Assembly: GCA_028641055.1 (NCBI GenBank)
Contig: CM054061.1
Span: forward strand, 30,987,523-31,051,522
Reading direction: 5' to 3'
Length of the DNA stretch: 64,000 bases
Source: Alopecurus myosuroides
Lineage: Eukaryota > Streptophyta > Magnoliopsida > Poales > Poaceae
Below are positions 35,441 to 47,400 of the stretch, in pieces (the first letter of the stretch is position 1; every line of letters begins with the position of its first letter). The notes under the pieces were generated by a model. It was not told the origin of the DNA. It worked only from the letters and a program-made list of their open reading frames with translations, and searched no databases. Both the position numbers and the translations under genes were made by a program.

Positions 35441-36096
35441 AGTAAAGTAGAGGAAACTATGATGCTTACTGAAATTAAGGATCCATTTCTTGATTTAGAA
35501 AAAAGTAGCTTGCAAGAACTTATTGCTACTCTACAAAAATTTGCTAGTGATCCCACTATAAATGTTAATCAACCTGGCTTTGGATCTTATATTGCTAATC
35601 ATGTCTTGCAAGAAAAAATTGCTAGGTACAAGAATGAGGCCATGATACCTCTAAGATTGGGGATGCATGGATCCCCAAGGTGCTAGTTTCAATTGGAAAA
35701 GAAATTCACCATGCTATGTTAGATCTAGGTTCTAGTGTATCGGTACTCTCTAAAGAACTATATGAATTGCTAGAACTAGAAAATTTAGAAAAGTGCTCAA
35801 GTGAATTTGTCCTTTCTGATAACTCTACTAAAAATGCTATAGGACAAGTAAAAGATGTTATGATTGAATTGCACATGACTTTCGTACCCGTTGATTTCAT
35901 TATTATGGATATGGGGGATAAATCCCATAGTCCTATTATTTTCGGTAGACCTTTTCTTCGTACTACAGGTGCAATCATAGACTCCAAGGAAGGAAATGTA
36001 AAGTTTCAGTTCCCTCACAAGAAAATCATGGAGCACTTACCAAGGAAGAGGGGCACGCTGAAGAACAAGCTCCCTCATGAGCTTTATCCCTCTTGA
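35441..36096 (+). pseudogene. protease part of D, frameshifted
   Basis: 35459-35686 continues the polyprotein (MMLTEIKDPFLDLEKSSLQE ...). A 1 bp loss near 35655-35665 shifts the frame; the protease then resumes in the next frame (35680-36096) with HAMLDLGSSVSVLSKELYEL and IIFGRPFLRTTGAIID. Compare the single intact frame of C. Dead copy. Confidence 0.85.
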
Positions 36097-38464
36097 TTAT
36101 CAAGTAACTAAAGCCTAGCTATATGGCTATAAAGAAAGCGCTTTACGGGAGGCAACCCGGTTGTTTTTGTTTGGATTTTCCTAGTGTCCTCTTGCTGTAT
36201 CAAGAGATTAGTTTTTTTTGTTTTAATTCTGGAGTTTTCAATAAAGAGTCAAGTCAAACCCATTTGGACTTATAAGTTGCTATCCTAGTGCATGAAATTT
36301 CTGTTTCAGCACGAGTCTGCTCACCGTATGATTTTACGTTTTTTATTGGTATGTCGGATTGAGCTAATTTTTAGTATGTTCTGCAACTTTTTGTCCTCTG
36401 TAAGCACAAAAATTTTATTAATTTTTTGACGAGTCTAGCTCAGGGAAAAACGTTCGTTTTGCTGCTGTTGCTTTTCTGGACAGATTCTGCCTTCTTTTGT
36501 TTTATGCACTCTTTGGGTTTGGGAATCGAATTTCCATGATTCTTTCAAGAAAGAGAGTGAACATAAAACATAATGAATCTTATTGTCTATCTACTGGAGC
36601 ATTTGATTTGGAATTTTGCACAGCAAGCATGTGATTTGTTTGTCCTTGCTAATCTCACCCCACAGAAAAAGAATGGGAGAAACATGTTTTGTGAAGCTTT
36701 TTTCACAGGGAATAGAGGAGCTGCGCCTCAAGAAATCCAAGAATGGTGAAAGCCATAAGCTTGGGGATGTGATGAACACCCCACTGGAGCTACACTCTTT
36801 TGGTTAGCACACGTCTACTTTCCGTTTTTCTAAGCAAAGCATTTATAGTAGAGACTTGAAGCGTCTAGTTTTTATTTTTATTTTTGTTTTGATAAGACCA
36901 CCATCATCATTATATATGAGATTGAGCTACTGGAATTTGGGGTTGGAATGTATTGGATGATAGTATTATGACTTGGAATAGGGATGCCATGGTGTATTTG
37001 AAGAGCTACATATGTTTGCATGATTTATAGGCTTTTTATGTGTAGAAATTTGCAATAATGTTGTCTTGAGCTATCTCTTATTCATGTCCTTGATGTTAAT
37101 TTCTGGTTTATTTAGTTTGTCATGAAATTAGTAGTTCTATGGACATATGCATTCATAGTAGCTGGTCAACTATCTCCCTCTTGCTAGCCCAAAAATTTAA
37201 AAATTCCAACAAGTAAAAACTTGTTTCCAACACTCCTTAGCCAAGTATTTCCAGTGAGTCCACCATATCTTCCCATTAGCTTCATTGCTATTCCGAGTAT
37301 GTTCACCATGTTATTGTGTTATTTATGTTCTAAATTAAGATATTCACTTTATTAATTGTCATGGGTTGAACTTGGGATAGGACTCTCACGAACTTTTGAA
37401 GGCACACTTTACTTTTTATGCATCTAATAAACATGACCCAATAATGGGAGCCACAAGTTTTGTGTTTGACAAGTGTGTGGTTGGGAGCTAGCTATAAACG
37501 TGTATCACCGGAAAGCTTTCAACATTGCACAAAAAATTTACATTTGGTTGATATCATGTACTTTTGTTTTTGGACTCCTGCCATGCCGAAATGAAATAGA
37601 GGAATAGTGAGTTTTGATGAGTAAGTATCTATATGACTAGAGAAACGCATTGGGCCGCTAACCCAAGCCATGCTTTATCATGGTAGAAATTTACTTACAG
37701 CTTGAGTGACTTTACAACACATCCTATAATAAAATAAGAAGCTATGCATAATAGTGAATGAAAATAAAAAGGATGATGAGTCTACTCCGTTTGTTCATCT
37801 TTTCATTGTAACATGGGCTTGTTTCCATGTCATGGGGCAAGACGTACCTCTTTGCGGTTCTCTATGATGTCATTAATACTTATTATGATTGTACAAAGCT
37901 TATTAGGAATCTTAAGTTGAGTAATCATAGAGTAGGTTTTCACACACACGGGGCATGAGGCTTTCAACCACCTTGTCATTCTCATTATTTCAATACTCAC
38001 AATTTTAAGATGCTAGTGATGAAGGGGCAATGAGAGTCCTAGATCAATGGATACCACATTTCAATTAGTAATTTTAGTTGAATAATTTAGAGGCTAAATA
38101 AGACTTGATCATGTTTTACCTCTACTCAATTTTCTCCAAAGTGTCCACTATATTTTCTATTCTCCATTATGCTATTCTTTGACCAATATAGGATTTTATT
38201 TTTCATTTTGTGTATGCAATTGGTCCATAGTGCTTTTATTTCATTATACACTTTGTGAACTTTCATGAAGCATCTTTGCTTGCATATTTGATATTTCTTA
38301 CAACATGAATTGTATATTGCTACTCATTTCTAGTATTAATCATTTGATTATATGTAGCATGAATAATCCTCCTTGATATCCCATGATTGTTTCAATATGC
38401 AAAACCCATCTTAGTTTTATCACCTTCATACTCGAGGACGAGCATGGGTTAAGCTTGGGGATGT
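36097..38464 (+). other. non-coding 3' region and polypurine tract of D
   Basis: No gene. The stem-loop motif (GCGCTTTACGGGAGGCAACC) is at 36138-36157. The rest is the reverse of C 25120-27485. The polypurine tract AAGCTTGGGGATGT precedes the 3' LTR. Confidence 0.8.
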
Positions 38465-40157
38465 TGATGCATGTAAAATGCATAGATCAATTTTGCATAT
38501 TTTCACATGGTTTTCTATTACATATTGCATCATATAAGGGTATAATTCAATGTTTTATAGTATTTTGGGGTTAAATTACAAAGTCCCCCAACTTTTATGG
38601 AATTAACCCTGCCTGTCAGAAACCCCGTTTTCTATATTTTTGACGTTTCAGGGGGCAAACTTCCGCGAAATCACCTGAAAATATGCAAGGGTCATTTTCT
38701 TGGAAGGAGAAGACTTGCGGGCGAAGGATCCACGAGAATTGGGCAAGGAGGCCCAAAAGAGGACCCTCCACGCGGCCAGATTCCTTGGCCGCGTGAGAGG
38801 CCCCCTTTTGGCCCCTGTGGCCCCAATTCCTTCCATCTTCGACTTACCGACTCCGTCTTGACCTAAAACCGACTATAAAAAGGGTCCCCCGTACCCTTAC
38901 GGAGGAGAGCGCCGCCGAAACACCGAAACAGAGACCTGGAGTTCCAGATTGGAGGGGGAAAACCCCGGCGGGGCGCCGCCGGTGTGATCTCCTACCCCTC
39001 CAACGTCATCTCCATGAAGAGGGAGTAGTCCACCCCAGGGCTATGGGTTTGTGGAAGTAGCACTTCTATCTCTCTCTCTCTATGTGCTTCACTAATTAGA
39101 TCCGTATGAGCTGCTTCACATGATTACGGGCACCGTTGTAATTCCTATGTGGTGGATCTTTTCTATGAGTTATTGAATCTGAGATTGCAATTGTTTCTCT
39201 TGAGTTATTTGAGTAGATGTATCTTATGTACCTGTTCTTATTTGCTAGCTTTGATAATTCTAATTCTTGAGAGCGTGTGTGGGGTGATGGGTGCATTAGT
39301 TGGAGTAACGGGGGGGTGGCTAGTGCTGTGAAAGTGACAGAAGTTCAGCGATCCACTTAGGTTTTGTTAAACCTTTCTTAGTTACCTCACTAGGGATAAA
39401 AAGAAGTACCTTGTTACCAGCGATTTGAAGTGACACTAATCAATCTTCATGACTAGATCTAGAAAGTTCTTACTTCAACTTCATGTCACATTGCTTAAAG
39501 CTATACTCTGGTTTTTCCTTAATTATCGAGGTGTTATGATTTATTTCGCATCTTGGTGGAGTATAAGAGGGATCAATATGACCGTAGAGATCTCTATGCT
39601 AGGCCGTGATGCCCATATGAAAGTACTCAATGTTAAACATGTTATTGTAATCTCACATTTAATTCTTTATGTCCACCGTCTACTACTTTATTTGAGAGAA
39701 TGCAAGTGTGAAACCATGTACCCCGGTCCTATTTTAATTATAAGAAAACACTCTAGTTACTTTGTTGCAATTTACTTTACTTGCACTTTACTTTACTTGC
39801 ATCTCCAATTCGAATTTACATTATCTCCATCACCACTTGCATCACAAAAATACAAAAACAATGCATTGCATATTTATTTTCTCATTTGCATTTAGTAGTA
39901 GATTTAATTATTGCACATTTAATTTCAGTTTTGCATTGCAATTTAGAAGTCTCACACCTTGTGCTTGACAACCACTTGGTGAGGTTGAGGGCACAAAATT
40001 CTCTACTTGTTTGCAGGATCCTGGAGGAAGCTTGGAAGACAACTGCTGAAATACTGGCTCCCCAAGAGTTCGATATAAACCCTCGAGTCACCCTCGGGGG
40101 GAAGAAGGTTTGCCACTAGCTACACACTCTGCACTTGGAGTCTCAACCTAGCCATCA
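38465..40157 (+). repeat. 3' LTR of element D
   Basis: 1693 bp, same ends as the 5' LTR; lacks a 12 bp unit (near 39010) present in the other LTRs of this family. Confidence 0.9.
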
Positions 40158-40956
40158 GTGGTTCATCTCTCTCTCCCATGGTGTGATCTTTATGTGATCA
40201 TGAGCTTTGTAATCTAGTTGAATATGTAGATTGATCTTCATCTGTTATGCTACTCAGGTGGTTTTGCTATCTCCGTAAACACTTTGATCACGGGGTAAAG
40301 GTGATAGTGTGTGCACCATGTGGTTTAGCATGATATTTATATCTTGTGTTGGAAGATGAACCTATGAAATTGTGGTGTTTGCGTGGACCCATCTGGGTCC
40401 CATGGTGATAGCATGGGGGTTACTTGGTTGGGAAAGTGCTTACTCTGAGGAGTGTTGTTAAAGCGCTACACAATGATTAGTGTTCGTCATTCGACCGGAG
40501 AGTGGTTCGGAGTAGCATAGTGAAGAAATGATATTTATGCATTCAATTATGTTTTCATTGTTGAGAGTGTCCTCTAGTGAAAGTAGGAGCCCTAGGCCTT
40601 ATTTCCAAGCATTGAAACATCGTTTTGCGCCTGTTCTGCTACATGTTTGCTTGCTGACATTTTTATTTCAGATTGTTATTATCACTTATAATCATCCATA
40701 CTACTTGTATTTTACTCTCTCTTTGCCAAACTAGTGCACCTATATACCTGACAAGTATATAGGGTGTGTTCGGGACACAAGAGACTTCTTGTATCTTGAT
40801 TGCAGGGTTGCTTGAGAGGGATATCTTTGACCTCTACCTCCCTGAGTTCGATAAACCTTGGGTGATCCACTTAAGGGAAACTTGCTGCTGTTCTATAAAC
40901 CTCCGCACTTGGAGGCCCAACACTGTCTACAAGAATAGAAGCGTGCGTAGACATCA
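40158..40956 (+). repeat. 3' LTR of B, distal piece
   Basis: Matches 17902-18699 of the 5' LTR from GTGGTTCATCTCTC to the terminal GTAGACATCA; followed by TACAT, the second half of the TSD of B. Confidence 0.85.
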
Positions 40957-42038
40957 TACATTAAGCAAGATACAAACACAAAGTAAAGGTAAAATATAGA
41001 AGAAACCGATAGCGAAAGCACGCAAAGACAAGGATGTATTCTCGAGTTCCTTCTTCTTAGGGGAGTACGTCTCATTGGAGGGGTGTGAGTTTCGCCACGA
41101 AAGCATACTCACCACCACAAAGGGATCACCCTATTCTCCGATGAATTTTGGCACAAAGGCCTAGTCACCTTCCAGTATGGAATCCTTCAAGGCGGAATCC
41201 GGAGAATTTACAACGAGCTTGAGGCACACACCCACAAACAAATTGGGGGCTGTCAAGAACATCAAGAATCTGCTACAAACAACAAGTGAGTAACAACGAA
41301 CCCCTCAAGTAAATGAGTGGGAAATGAAGAACGGCTCCTCCGAAGATCAACGAGTTTGGGGTGGAGGGATTGGGAGAAATCTAACTTTTTGTGAGCTCAA
41401 TTAATGTAGGCTTGAATGTTAGACGAGATAGCTCACTTGGGGAAGAAGGGGGGGTTATTTATACCCCCTCAATAAATGTGGCCATTGGAGTGCAGAAATG
41501 GGACCGGAAATTCTGGTTCAAACTTGAACCGGAAATTCTGGTTGCTTGGTCAACTCCAGGTCTTCGTTCTTCGTGGATTGACTGAACCGAAAATTCCGGT
41601 TGCTCAAAATTTCCGATTGGAAATTTCTGAAGACCCTCACCACCAAAATGGTTCTGGTCCTTAGCCAAAATCTCGAGCTCTTCTTCTATGATCGGAAATT
41701 CCGGTTGCCTTGAAATTTCTGGTTGGAAATTTCCGGCACCCATTAGGACCAAAGATCTCTTGTCCCTAGTCATTTTCTTTGAGTCTTGGTTCTGACCGGA
41801 AATTCAACCAGGTTGACGCCAAAATTTCCGGTTGCAAATTTCGGGTACCTATCAGGACCAAAATCTTTTTGTTCCTTAGCCATTTTTGGCAGGCTTCTTT
41901 AGAACCGGATATTCCGGTTGGACCAAATTTTATGACACAAAATTTCCTGTCACCTTCTGAATCTGCGTAAGCTGATCAACTTTCACACTTTTTGGTGTTT
42001 GATGCATATGCATAATATTTAACAACATGCATCACTTA
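40957..42038 (-). repeat. 5' LTR of copia E, main piece with TATA box
   Basis: Continues 17155-17297 after B. On the minus strand a GTATAAATAA box lies at 41455-41464. Upstream of it (41490-41950) the U3 part holds at least eight imperfect copies of CCGGAAATTCCGGTTG. The LTR is cut at 42038 by the LINE; its last 48 bp are at 43758-43805 and end at TGTTTT (minus). Confidence 0.65.
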
Positions 42039-43742
42039 GGGAAGGAAGACTCAGATTGCCAATTCCAATTGGTGGTGACTTTCCTATTGTGCAATATGCT
42101 GATGACACTTTAGTCATTCTTCCTGCTGAACCGGATCAGTTATTGGTTTTTAAAGACCTGCTTAATCTTTATGCTCGTCTCACTGGGCTAAAAGTGAATT
42201 ATAATAAATCGTCGATGATACCGATCAATTTATCCCAGCAGGAAACTGTTAACCTGGCTTCTGTCCTAGATTGCTCTGTGGCTTCTATTCCCTTTACTTA
42301 TTTAGGCTTGCCTATGGGAACCACAAAACCGACTATCAAGGATTTTGCACCATTAATTGACAGAATTGAGAGGAGACTTTCGGCTACTGTCTCTTTCCTT
42401 TCTTATGGGGATAGTTTGGTTCTTGTGAATTCGGTTCTTTCCTCCTTGCCTTCCTATTACATGTGCACTCTTGTAATTCCTAAAGGTGTCATTGATATAA
42501 TTGATAAAGCAAGGAGAAGATGTTTATGGAGAAAGGACAAGAATAAACAAAGAGTGAACTCATTAGCTGCCTGGGATATGGTTTGTAGACCCAAAAACAA
42601 AGGAGGTTTAGGGATCATCAATATCCAGATTCAAAACAGAGCTCTGTTACTGAAGTTCCTGGCAAAACTCTATAATTCTGTGGATATCCCTTGGGTCCAT
42701 TTAGTAAAGAATGCTTACTATTTCCAAACAGTACCACATGCTGTCACCTCTTGTGGTTCGTTCTGGTGGAGAGGTGTTATGCAATTGGCAGAAACATGGT
42801 GTTCCTTGTCCTCCTGTGTTTTGGGTAATGGTTCTACTGGCCTTTTCTGGAAGGATTCGTGGATGGGACAACCTTTGGCTATAAAATTTCCAAGATTATT
42901 CTCTTTTGCCATTGATCCTCTGTCCTCTATAAGAGACATTCTTTCATTGGCAGACCTCTCAGATGCCTTTGTTTTGCCGCTTTCAACTGAAGCTTTCCAG
43001 GAGTTTACTGATCTGAGTGGCAATTTAAATAATGTTCAGTTGACTGATTCTGAGGACAGTTGGAGATACAATTTCAATAAAGGGGTATACACCTCCAGGA
43101 ATTTCTATCAGATGCAATTTGGTCATCTAAATCCTGATGGGCCTGCAAAGTGGATATGGAAATCCAAATGTATGTCAAAACATAAATTCTTTGCTTGGCT
43201 GATTCTCAAGGATAGGATTAATACAAATGATATGATCAAAAGGAGAAACTGGAAGATTGAAGGTACAGATCATTGTGTTCTTTGTTGTGCACAGTGCAAT
43301 GAGGACTGGATACATCTGTTCTTTCAATGTGTTTTTAGCTCTCGAATTTGGAATTATTTGCAAATAAGTTGGAGTGATGACACACTTGTGCAAAATCTCG
43401 CTGCTGCCAAAAAGTCCTTCAAGGGGCCATGTTTCACAGAGATTGTGATTATTGCTTGCTGGAATATTTGGAAGCAGAGGAATGGAGTAATTTTTAAATC
43501 TGAAAGGCATTCCTTTATGGGATGGAAAGTGGGCTTTCTGTTGGATCTCCTTATGCTTAAGCATAGGTTGAGTGCTGCTTTGGCTGCTGATTTAGCTTTA
43601 TGGAGTAATTCCTTAATTTAGTTTGGGATAGACTCTCTTAGTCTCATCTCATGTTTATTTGTACATATCTGTAACTGTAACGCTTGTGGTTGGTAATAAA
43701 GGGCCGTGGGGGACCTCCCTGCAGTAGAAAATGTTTCAAAAA
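42039..43742 (+). mobile_element. LINE (L1-type), 5'-truncated, with poly(A) and 15 bp TSD
   Basis: Flanked by AACATGCATCACTTA on both sides (42024-42038 and 43743-43757) and ending in TTTCAAAAAA. The 5' end is cut in the RT domain, the usual result of incomplete target-primed reverse transcription. It has a 3'UTR of about 120 bp with AATAAA near 43697. Confidence 0.92.
42041..43621 (+). CDS. LINE ORF2 C-terminal half (RT end and zf-RVT), open frame
   Basis: About 525 codons open from the insertion point to TAG. There is no real start codon: the open frame runs in from the truncation as EGRLRLPIPIGGDFPIVQYA. QYADD is the RT catalytic motif. It is followed by the L1-type thumb region (PFTYLGLPMG, LSSLPSYYMC, RRCLWRKDK, GGLGI) and a zf-RVT domain at about 43170-43340 with CVLCCAQCNEDWIHLFFQC. 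The frame has no stops, so the insertion is fairly recent, but without the endonuclease and the RT N-terminus it cannot move. Confidence 0.88.
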   Translation, partial: EGRLRLPIPIGGDFPIVQYADDTLVILPAEPDQLLVFKDLLNLYARLTGLKVNYNKSSMIPINLSQQETVNLASVLDCSVASIPFTYLGLPMGTTKPTIKDFAPLIDRIERRLSATVSFLSYGDSLVLVNSVLSSLPSYYMCTLVIPKGVIDIIDKARRRCLWRKDKNKQRVNSLAAWDMVCRPKNKGGLGIINIQIQNRALLLKFLAKLYNSVDIPWVHLVKNAYYFQTVPHAVTSCGSFWWRGVMQLAETWCSLSSCVLGNGSTGLFWKDSWMGQPLAIKFPRLFSFAIDPLSSIRDILSLADLSDAFVLPLSTEAFQEFTDLSGNLNNVQLTDSEDSWRYNFNKGVYTSRNFYQMQFGHLNPDGPAKWIWKSKCMSKHKFFAWLILKDRINTNDMIKRRNWKIEGTDHCVLCCAQCNEDWIHLFFQCVFSSRIWNYLQISWSDDTLVQNLAAAKKSFKGPCFTEIVIIACWNIWKQRNGVIFKSERHSFMGWKVGFLLDLLMLKHRLSAALAADLALWSNSLI

Positions 43743-43828
43743 AACATGCATCACTTAACACCTGATTAATAGTACCACTAGTATTGTTAACTAACACACA
43801 AAACACTAGGAATCTAAGAAATGCTCTT

Positions 43829-44000
43829 TCAATATGCCACCCACCAAAACCTTGAGCAATGACAATGTGTCACTACTGGTGCCGCATGGTTGAAGCTAAA
43901 TGTAAAAATATACTCCCTCTAATCCATAATAATTGCTGCTGATTTAGTAGATCAGCGAAACTAATTGAAGGGAGTAGAAGAAATCAAGGAAACATGACTG
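43829..44000 (+). repeat. segmental duplication, copy 1 (left part)
   Basis: TCAATATGCCACCCACC onward matches 55129-55353. Copy 1 is split by element F and resumes at 54034-54110. The copies are perhaps 80% alike. Confidence 0.8.
43913..43974 (+). mobile_element. short Stowaway-like MITE
   Basis: 62 bp with CTCCCT inverted ends, between TA dinucleotides (43911-43912 and 43975-43976). The second duplication copy holds a 42 bp version (55214-55255) at the same spot. Confidence 0.65.
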
Positions 44001-44474
44001 ATGGAGGGATAATAACCCGGTAGGCCAACTCCAAGGTATAACCCGGCCCAAAGGACGCTACGCAAGATCCGGCTAAGGATAAAGAAACTTCTGGAAGGCC
44101 CAAGTTTGTAGGTCTCGTAACCCGGATTGTGGGTTACGGTAAAGGAAAGTTAGGGTTTGTATGTGGTGTCCGGGTAGGATCCAGGGTGCGTCTTGGAGGA
44201 CAAGCCAGGGGGTACGGGTGCTTTATAAACCGACCCCTAGGATTAGTTGAGAGAGATCTAAGAACCCTAGCAATATCGTTTTGTATCGAGTATCCAGTGT
44301 AACACGAGAGTCGAGTTAATATCTTGAGATCGGAGACTCGGCGACTTGATTGCCGGCTACCAGATCGAGTTCCGTCATGTTTTCCTCTGAGCTAAACCCT
44401 CTCCCAAACGCCTGTGTCGTCTTGCCCCAAGATCCGTTACCCCCGGTAACGTCTGCCGTGATTATCCCACGACA
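43999..44474 (+). repeat. 5' LTR of element F
   Basis: 476 bp, TGATGGAGGGATAATAACCC ... TTATCCCACGACA. TATA-like CTTTATAAAC at 44221-44230. The gag frame already opens inside this LTR. Confidence 0.93.
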
Positions 44475-47400
44475 GTTGGCGCCCACCGTGGGGCCTACGT
44501 CCAAAGGTGTTTACATCACGGGAGAAGCTCGGAAGAACATGGAGAATCTTGTCGTCGGCGAGATCTACATCGACCACGAAGGGGAGAAGATGGTGGACGA
44601 TTCCGGCTGGGGGCCAGAGTCGGATCACCTTGAATCCGGATCCGTCGTGACAATCGGCCGGATCAGCGTCTTCATCGGTATGGTATGTACTTCCGGTTCG
44701 ATCCCTGACAATTTTGGATCTGATTCTGTGTCAGGGGAGGCCACTTATATCCAATCAGATGAAGAAGAATCAGTTGGAACGACATATCCGACAGAAGAAC
44801 CCATCGCGAAGTGGGAACAGCCGGAGGAACCGGCATGGACCCCGCGTGACCGGGTCGAAAGAGAGGATGATACCGAGTCCATCCTGGATCTGCTGGAGAA
44901 CCGGTATGAGGAGAATAACAGCGAAGAGGAACAGCATGAATTCGCGCCAAGCATCATACGCCGAGTTGCGGTTTACACGGCTCCCGCGACCAATCTCAAC
45001 CAAGAGACCGTAACCGCGGCCGCGGCCGGGTCAGCACAAGCATTAACCCGGCAGCAAGGGCCGGCTAACGGGAACACAGTTTTGGCCCAGGTTGACGGAG
45101 AGTCGGCATCAGTTACCAGTCAAGCGCCAGAAAACGAGTTACACGCGAACACATTTGGATTCCTAGCAAACCGGACGCCAGGAGCGGGTCCTTCCAATCC
45201 ACAACATCCGGCCTTGTTCGACAACAATCTGATCCTAGATCCGACAGTTCTTGCCACAGTTAACACTCCAGAGAACGCGGCGGAACGTGTTAGGGATTTG
45301 GACGTAGCCCGTCGTGCATTGGAGCAGCAGAGGAGGCAAGTAGAAGCAGAAAGACAAGGGATGGCCACACGACAACGCGAGCTGGATGCACTGGAAACCC
45401 GGCTCCGAGAGGAAACGACTAGAATACATCAAAGGCACCAAACCAGATTGCCAGCATTGGGAGGAGTCATAAACCCGGCCGCATTATTTATCACGCCTCA
45501 GGATCAGCCGATTCCAGCGGCAAATCAAGGAACCGCCCCTCAGCCGACAACCGGAGGAGTACAACCGGCAGACACGCAGGCCGGGTTACCCGCACCACAG
45601 ACTGGAGTTACTACCGGCAATACTGTACCACCGCCACCACCACCACCACCATCGCGTTTTCGCACACCAGCGGGTCATTACAACAATCCCATGGACAACG
45701 TGTACGCGGCAACGCTTGCACTAAATCAAATCCCCGTGAGAGAGTCACCCCGCGCAGAGGAGACCCGGCGGGCGATAGATATGCTGCGCACCGCGGTGGC
45801 GCAACAGGTTAATTACCCGGATCACAGAAGTGGAATGCATGGGACACCATATGTCAGCCAACAGCAAGGTAACGCTGGAAACATCCAAACAAGTTCGGCA
45901 CGGCGGAGGGAAGAGCAGCAGCAAATGCCGCCTCCTCCACACAATCAGGCAGTACCAGCAGCATCAGCAGCACAGGCCATCATGGACAGTTCCAGAGCCA
46001 GGAGAGCCGTGGCCGGGTCTGCGGTACATGGGATACCAGCAGTACCGCGTCCAGCTGTACCCCCTGCAGGATCACACGTTTCCCGAGTAAGACCAGCTTC
46101 GACCATTCTTGCAGGACCTAAGTGTCTTTCGGATAGCATCAGGGCTGAGCCTTACCCGGAAAAGTTCAAAGAACCGGGTAAAGTAGTAAATTACAAGCCA
46201 ACCATGGATCCGGAAACATGGTTGAGCAGTTATGAGATGGCCATGTCGATTCGCACTGCGTCCGAGAATCTTCAAGCCAAATTCATGTATCTAATGATGT
46301 CAGAGGGAGCAGAAAAGTTATGGTTCGCCAATCTACCGGAAGGATCTATTAAGTCATGGGAAGAATTGAAAACTGCGTTTATCAAGCACTTTCACGGGAC
46401 GTGCAGAAAGTTATTCACTATTGATGACCTCGAGCGATGTGTTCAAAAGAAGGGAGAATCGGCGCGCGGCTGGGTGCGCCGGGTTATGGAAATTCTTCAT
46501 TCATCTACGGATATTCAGCCCAAGGATGCGCTGCAAGCTATGGCAAAGATCTGCAAGTACACACCTTTAGTACAAAAGTTAACTCGCATGAAATCTAGTC
46601 GGAATGCTTCGGAGGTTACAATGGGAGAATTGATGGGTGCATGCAACAAACATGCCGCAACGGACACTACGGAAGAGGAAACTGACGATAAAAAAGCAAA
46701 AGCAAACATAAATAATAACGGAAGAACCGGCAACGGATCAGCGCCGGGTAACAACAGCCAGAACAAGCGCCCGTTTGAAGGAGGCTTCGAGTTTGTCGCC
46801 AATACTGAAGCCGGATCTGCCAGACCCAGGGCGGAAGGAAATTTCAATACTGGAAATCACAATGGAGGAAACTATCAAGGGCCACCAAGGCCGAGTAATA
46901 ATTGGGACATATTCAGAATGGCATGCCCGAAGCACAGCAGGAACGGTAGGCCAGCTAACCACTCCTTGGAGCAGTGCGCCGACCTACAGAGATGGAAGAA
47001 CGAGGAAGTGAACAGAGCCATGCGAGGTGCAGGTCGGGGAGGAGGACCGGGTCCAGGTGGAAACCCGGGCAACGGCCCACCCCCAGCCGGTAACCCGGCA
47101 GCTGGAAATCAAGGTAATAACCAAGGGGGAGCAGGAGGTTTCCAGGCCAACCCCAAACAGTTGGGTCAATATCACGTGCATACCACAGGAGGTTCTAACA
47201 AGGACAAAAAGATACTGAAGCAAGCGGTCAACTCAGTTTCTTCGGCTGTCCCGAGATACCTAAGATGGTCAGAACAGGACGTAACATGGAGCAGAAGGGA
47301 TCACCCGGAAAGAATAGAACACCCGGGAGTCTTAGCATTAGTAGTCGCACCGCAGGTCAATGGGTACGAGCTGAAAAAGGTTTTGATGGACGGTGGGAGT

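Larger units (their letters stand above)
32026..40157 (+). mobile_element. gypsy retrotransposon D, gag-protease only, same LTR family as C
   Basis: LTRs 32026-33736 and 38465-40157, primer site 33747-33763, polypurine tract at 38450-38464. The coding part has a different gag from C and a damaged protease. No target duplication is visible: the left flank is GTACC, the right flank GTGGT. The right flank continues the B LTR at the position equivalent to 17902. Confidence 0.9.
17298..40956 (+). mobile_element. gypsy retrotransposon B, non-autonomous, host of C and D
   Basis: Outer LTRs 17298-18699 and 31702-31884 plus 40158-40956, with a TSD TACAC/TACAT. Its own internal sequence is 18700-23407 and 30888-31701. 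It has a gag-like frame and two further ORFs, but no protease, RT or integrase motif, so it would need a partner element. C is inserted in its 3' non-coding region, D in its 3' LTR. Confidence 0.85.
10042..43805 (-). mobile_element. Ty1/copia retrotransposon E, split by later insertions
   Basis: Minus-strand copia element. Present parts: 3' LTR fragment 10042-10567, polyprotein remains 10557-16913, primer site 17141-17154, and 5' LTR in three pieces (17155-17297, 40957-42038, 43758-43805). Protease before integrase before RT-RNase H is the copia order. Interrupting insertions are a solo LTR (12286-13639), element B with C and D (17298-40956), and a LINE (42039-43742). The outer right end at 43805 is inferred from TGTTTT on the minus strand and is less sure. 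Confidence 0.8.

Noticed and set aside
23408..40157. C and D as a simple inverted duplication of one element
   Set aside because: Their gag regions differ strongly and each LTR has private differences, so they are separate family members.
32021..40162. Reading GTACC/GTGGT as a target duplication of D
   Set aside because: The flanks do not match; the left flank is better explained as a copied inverted segment.
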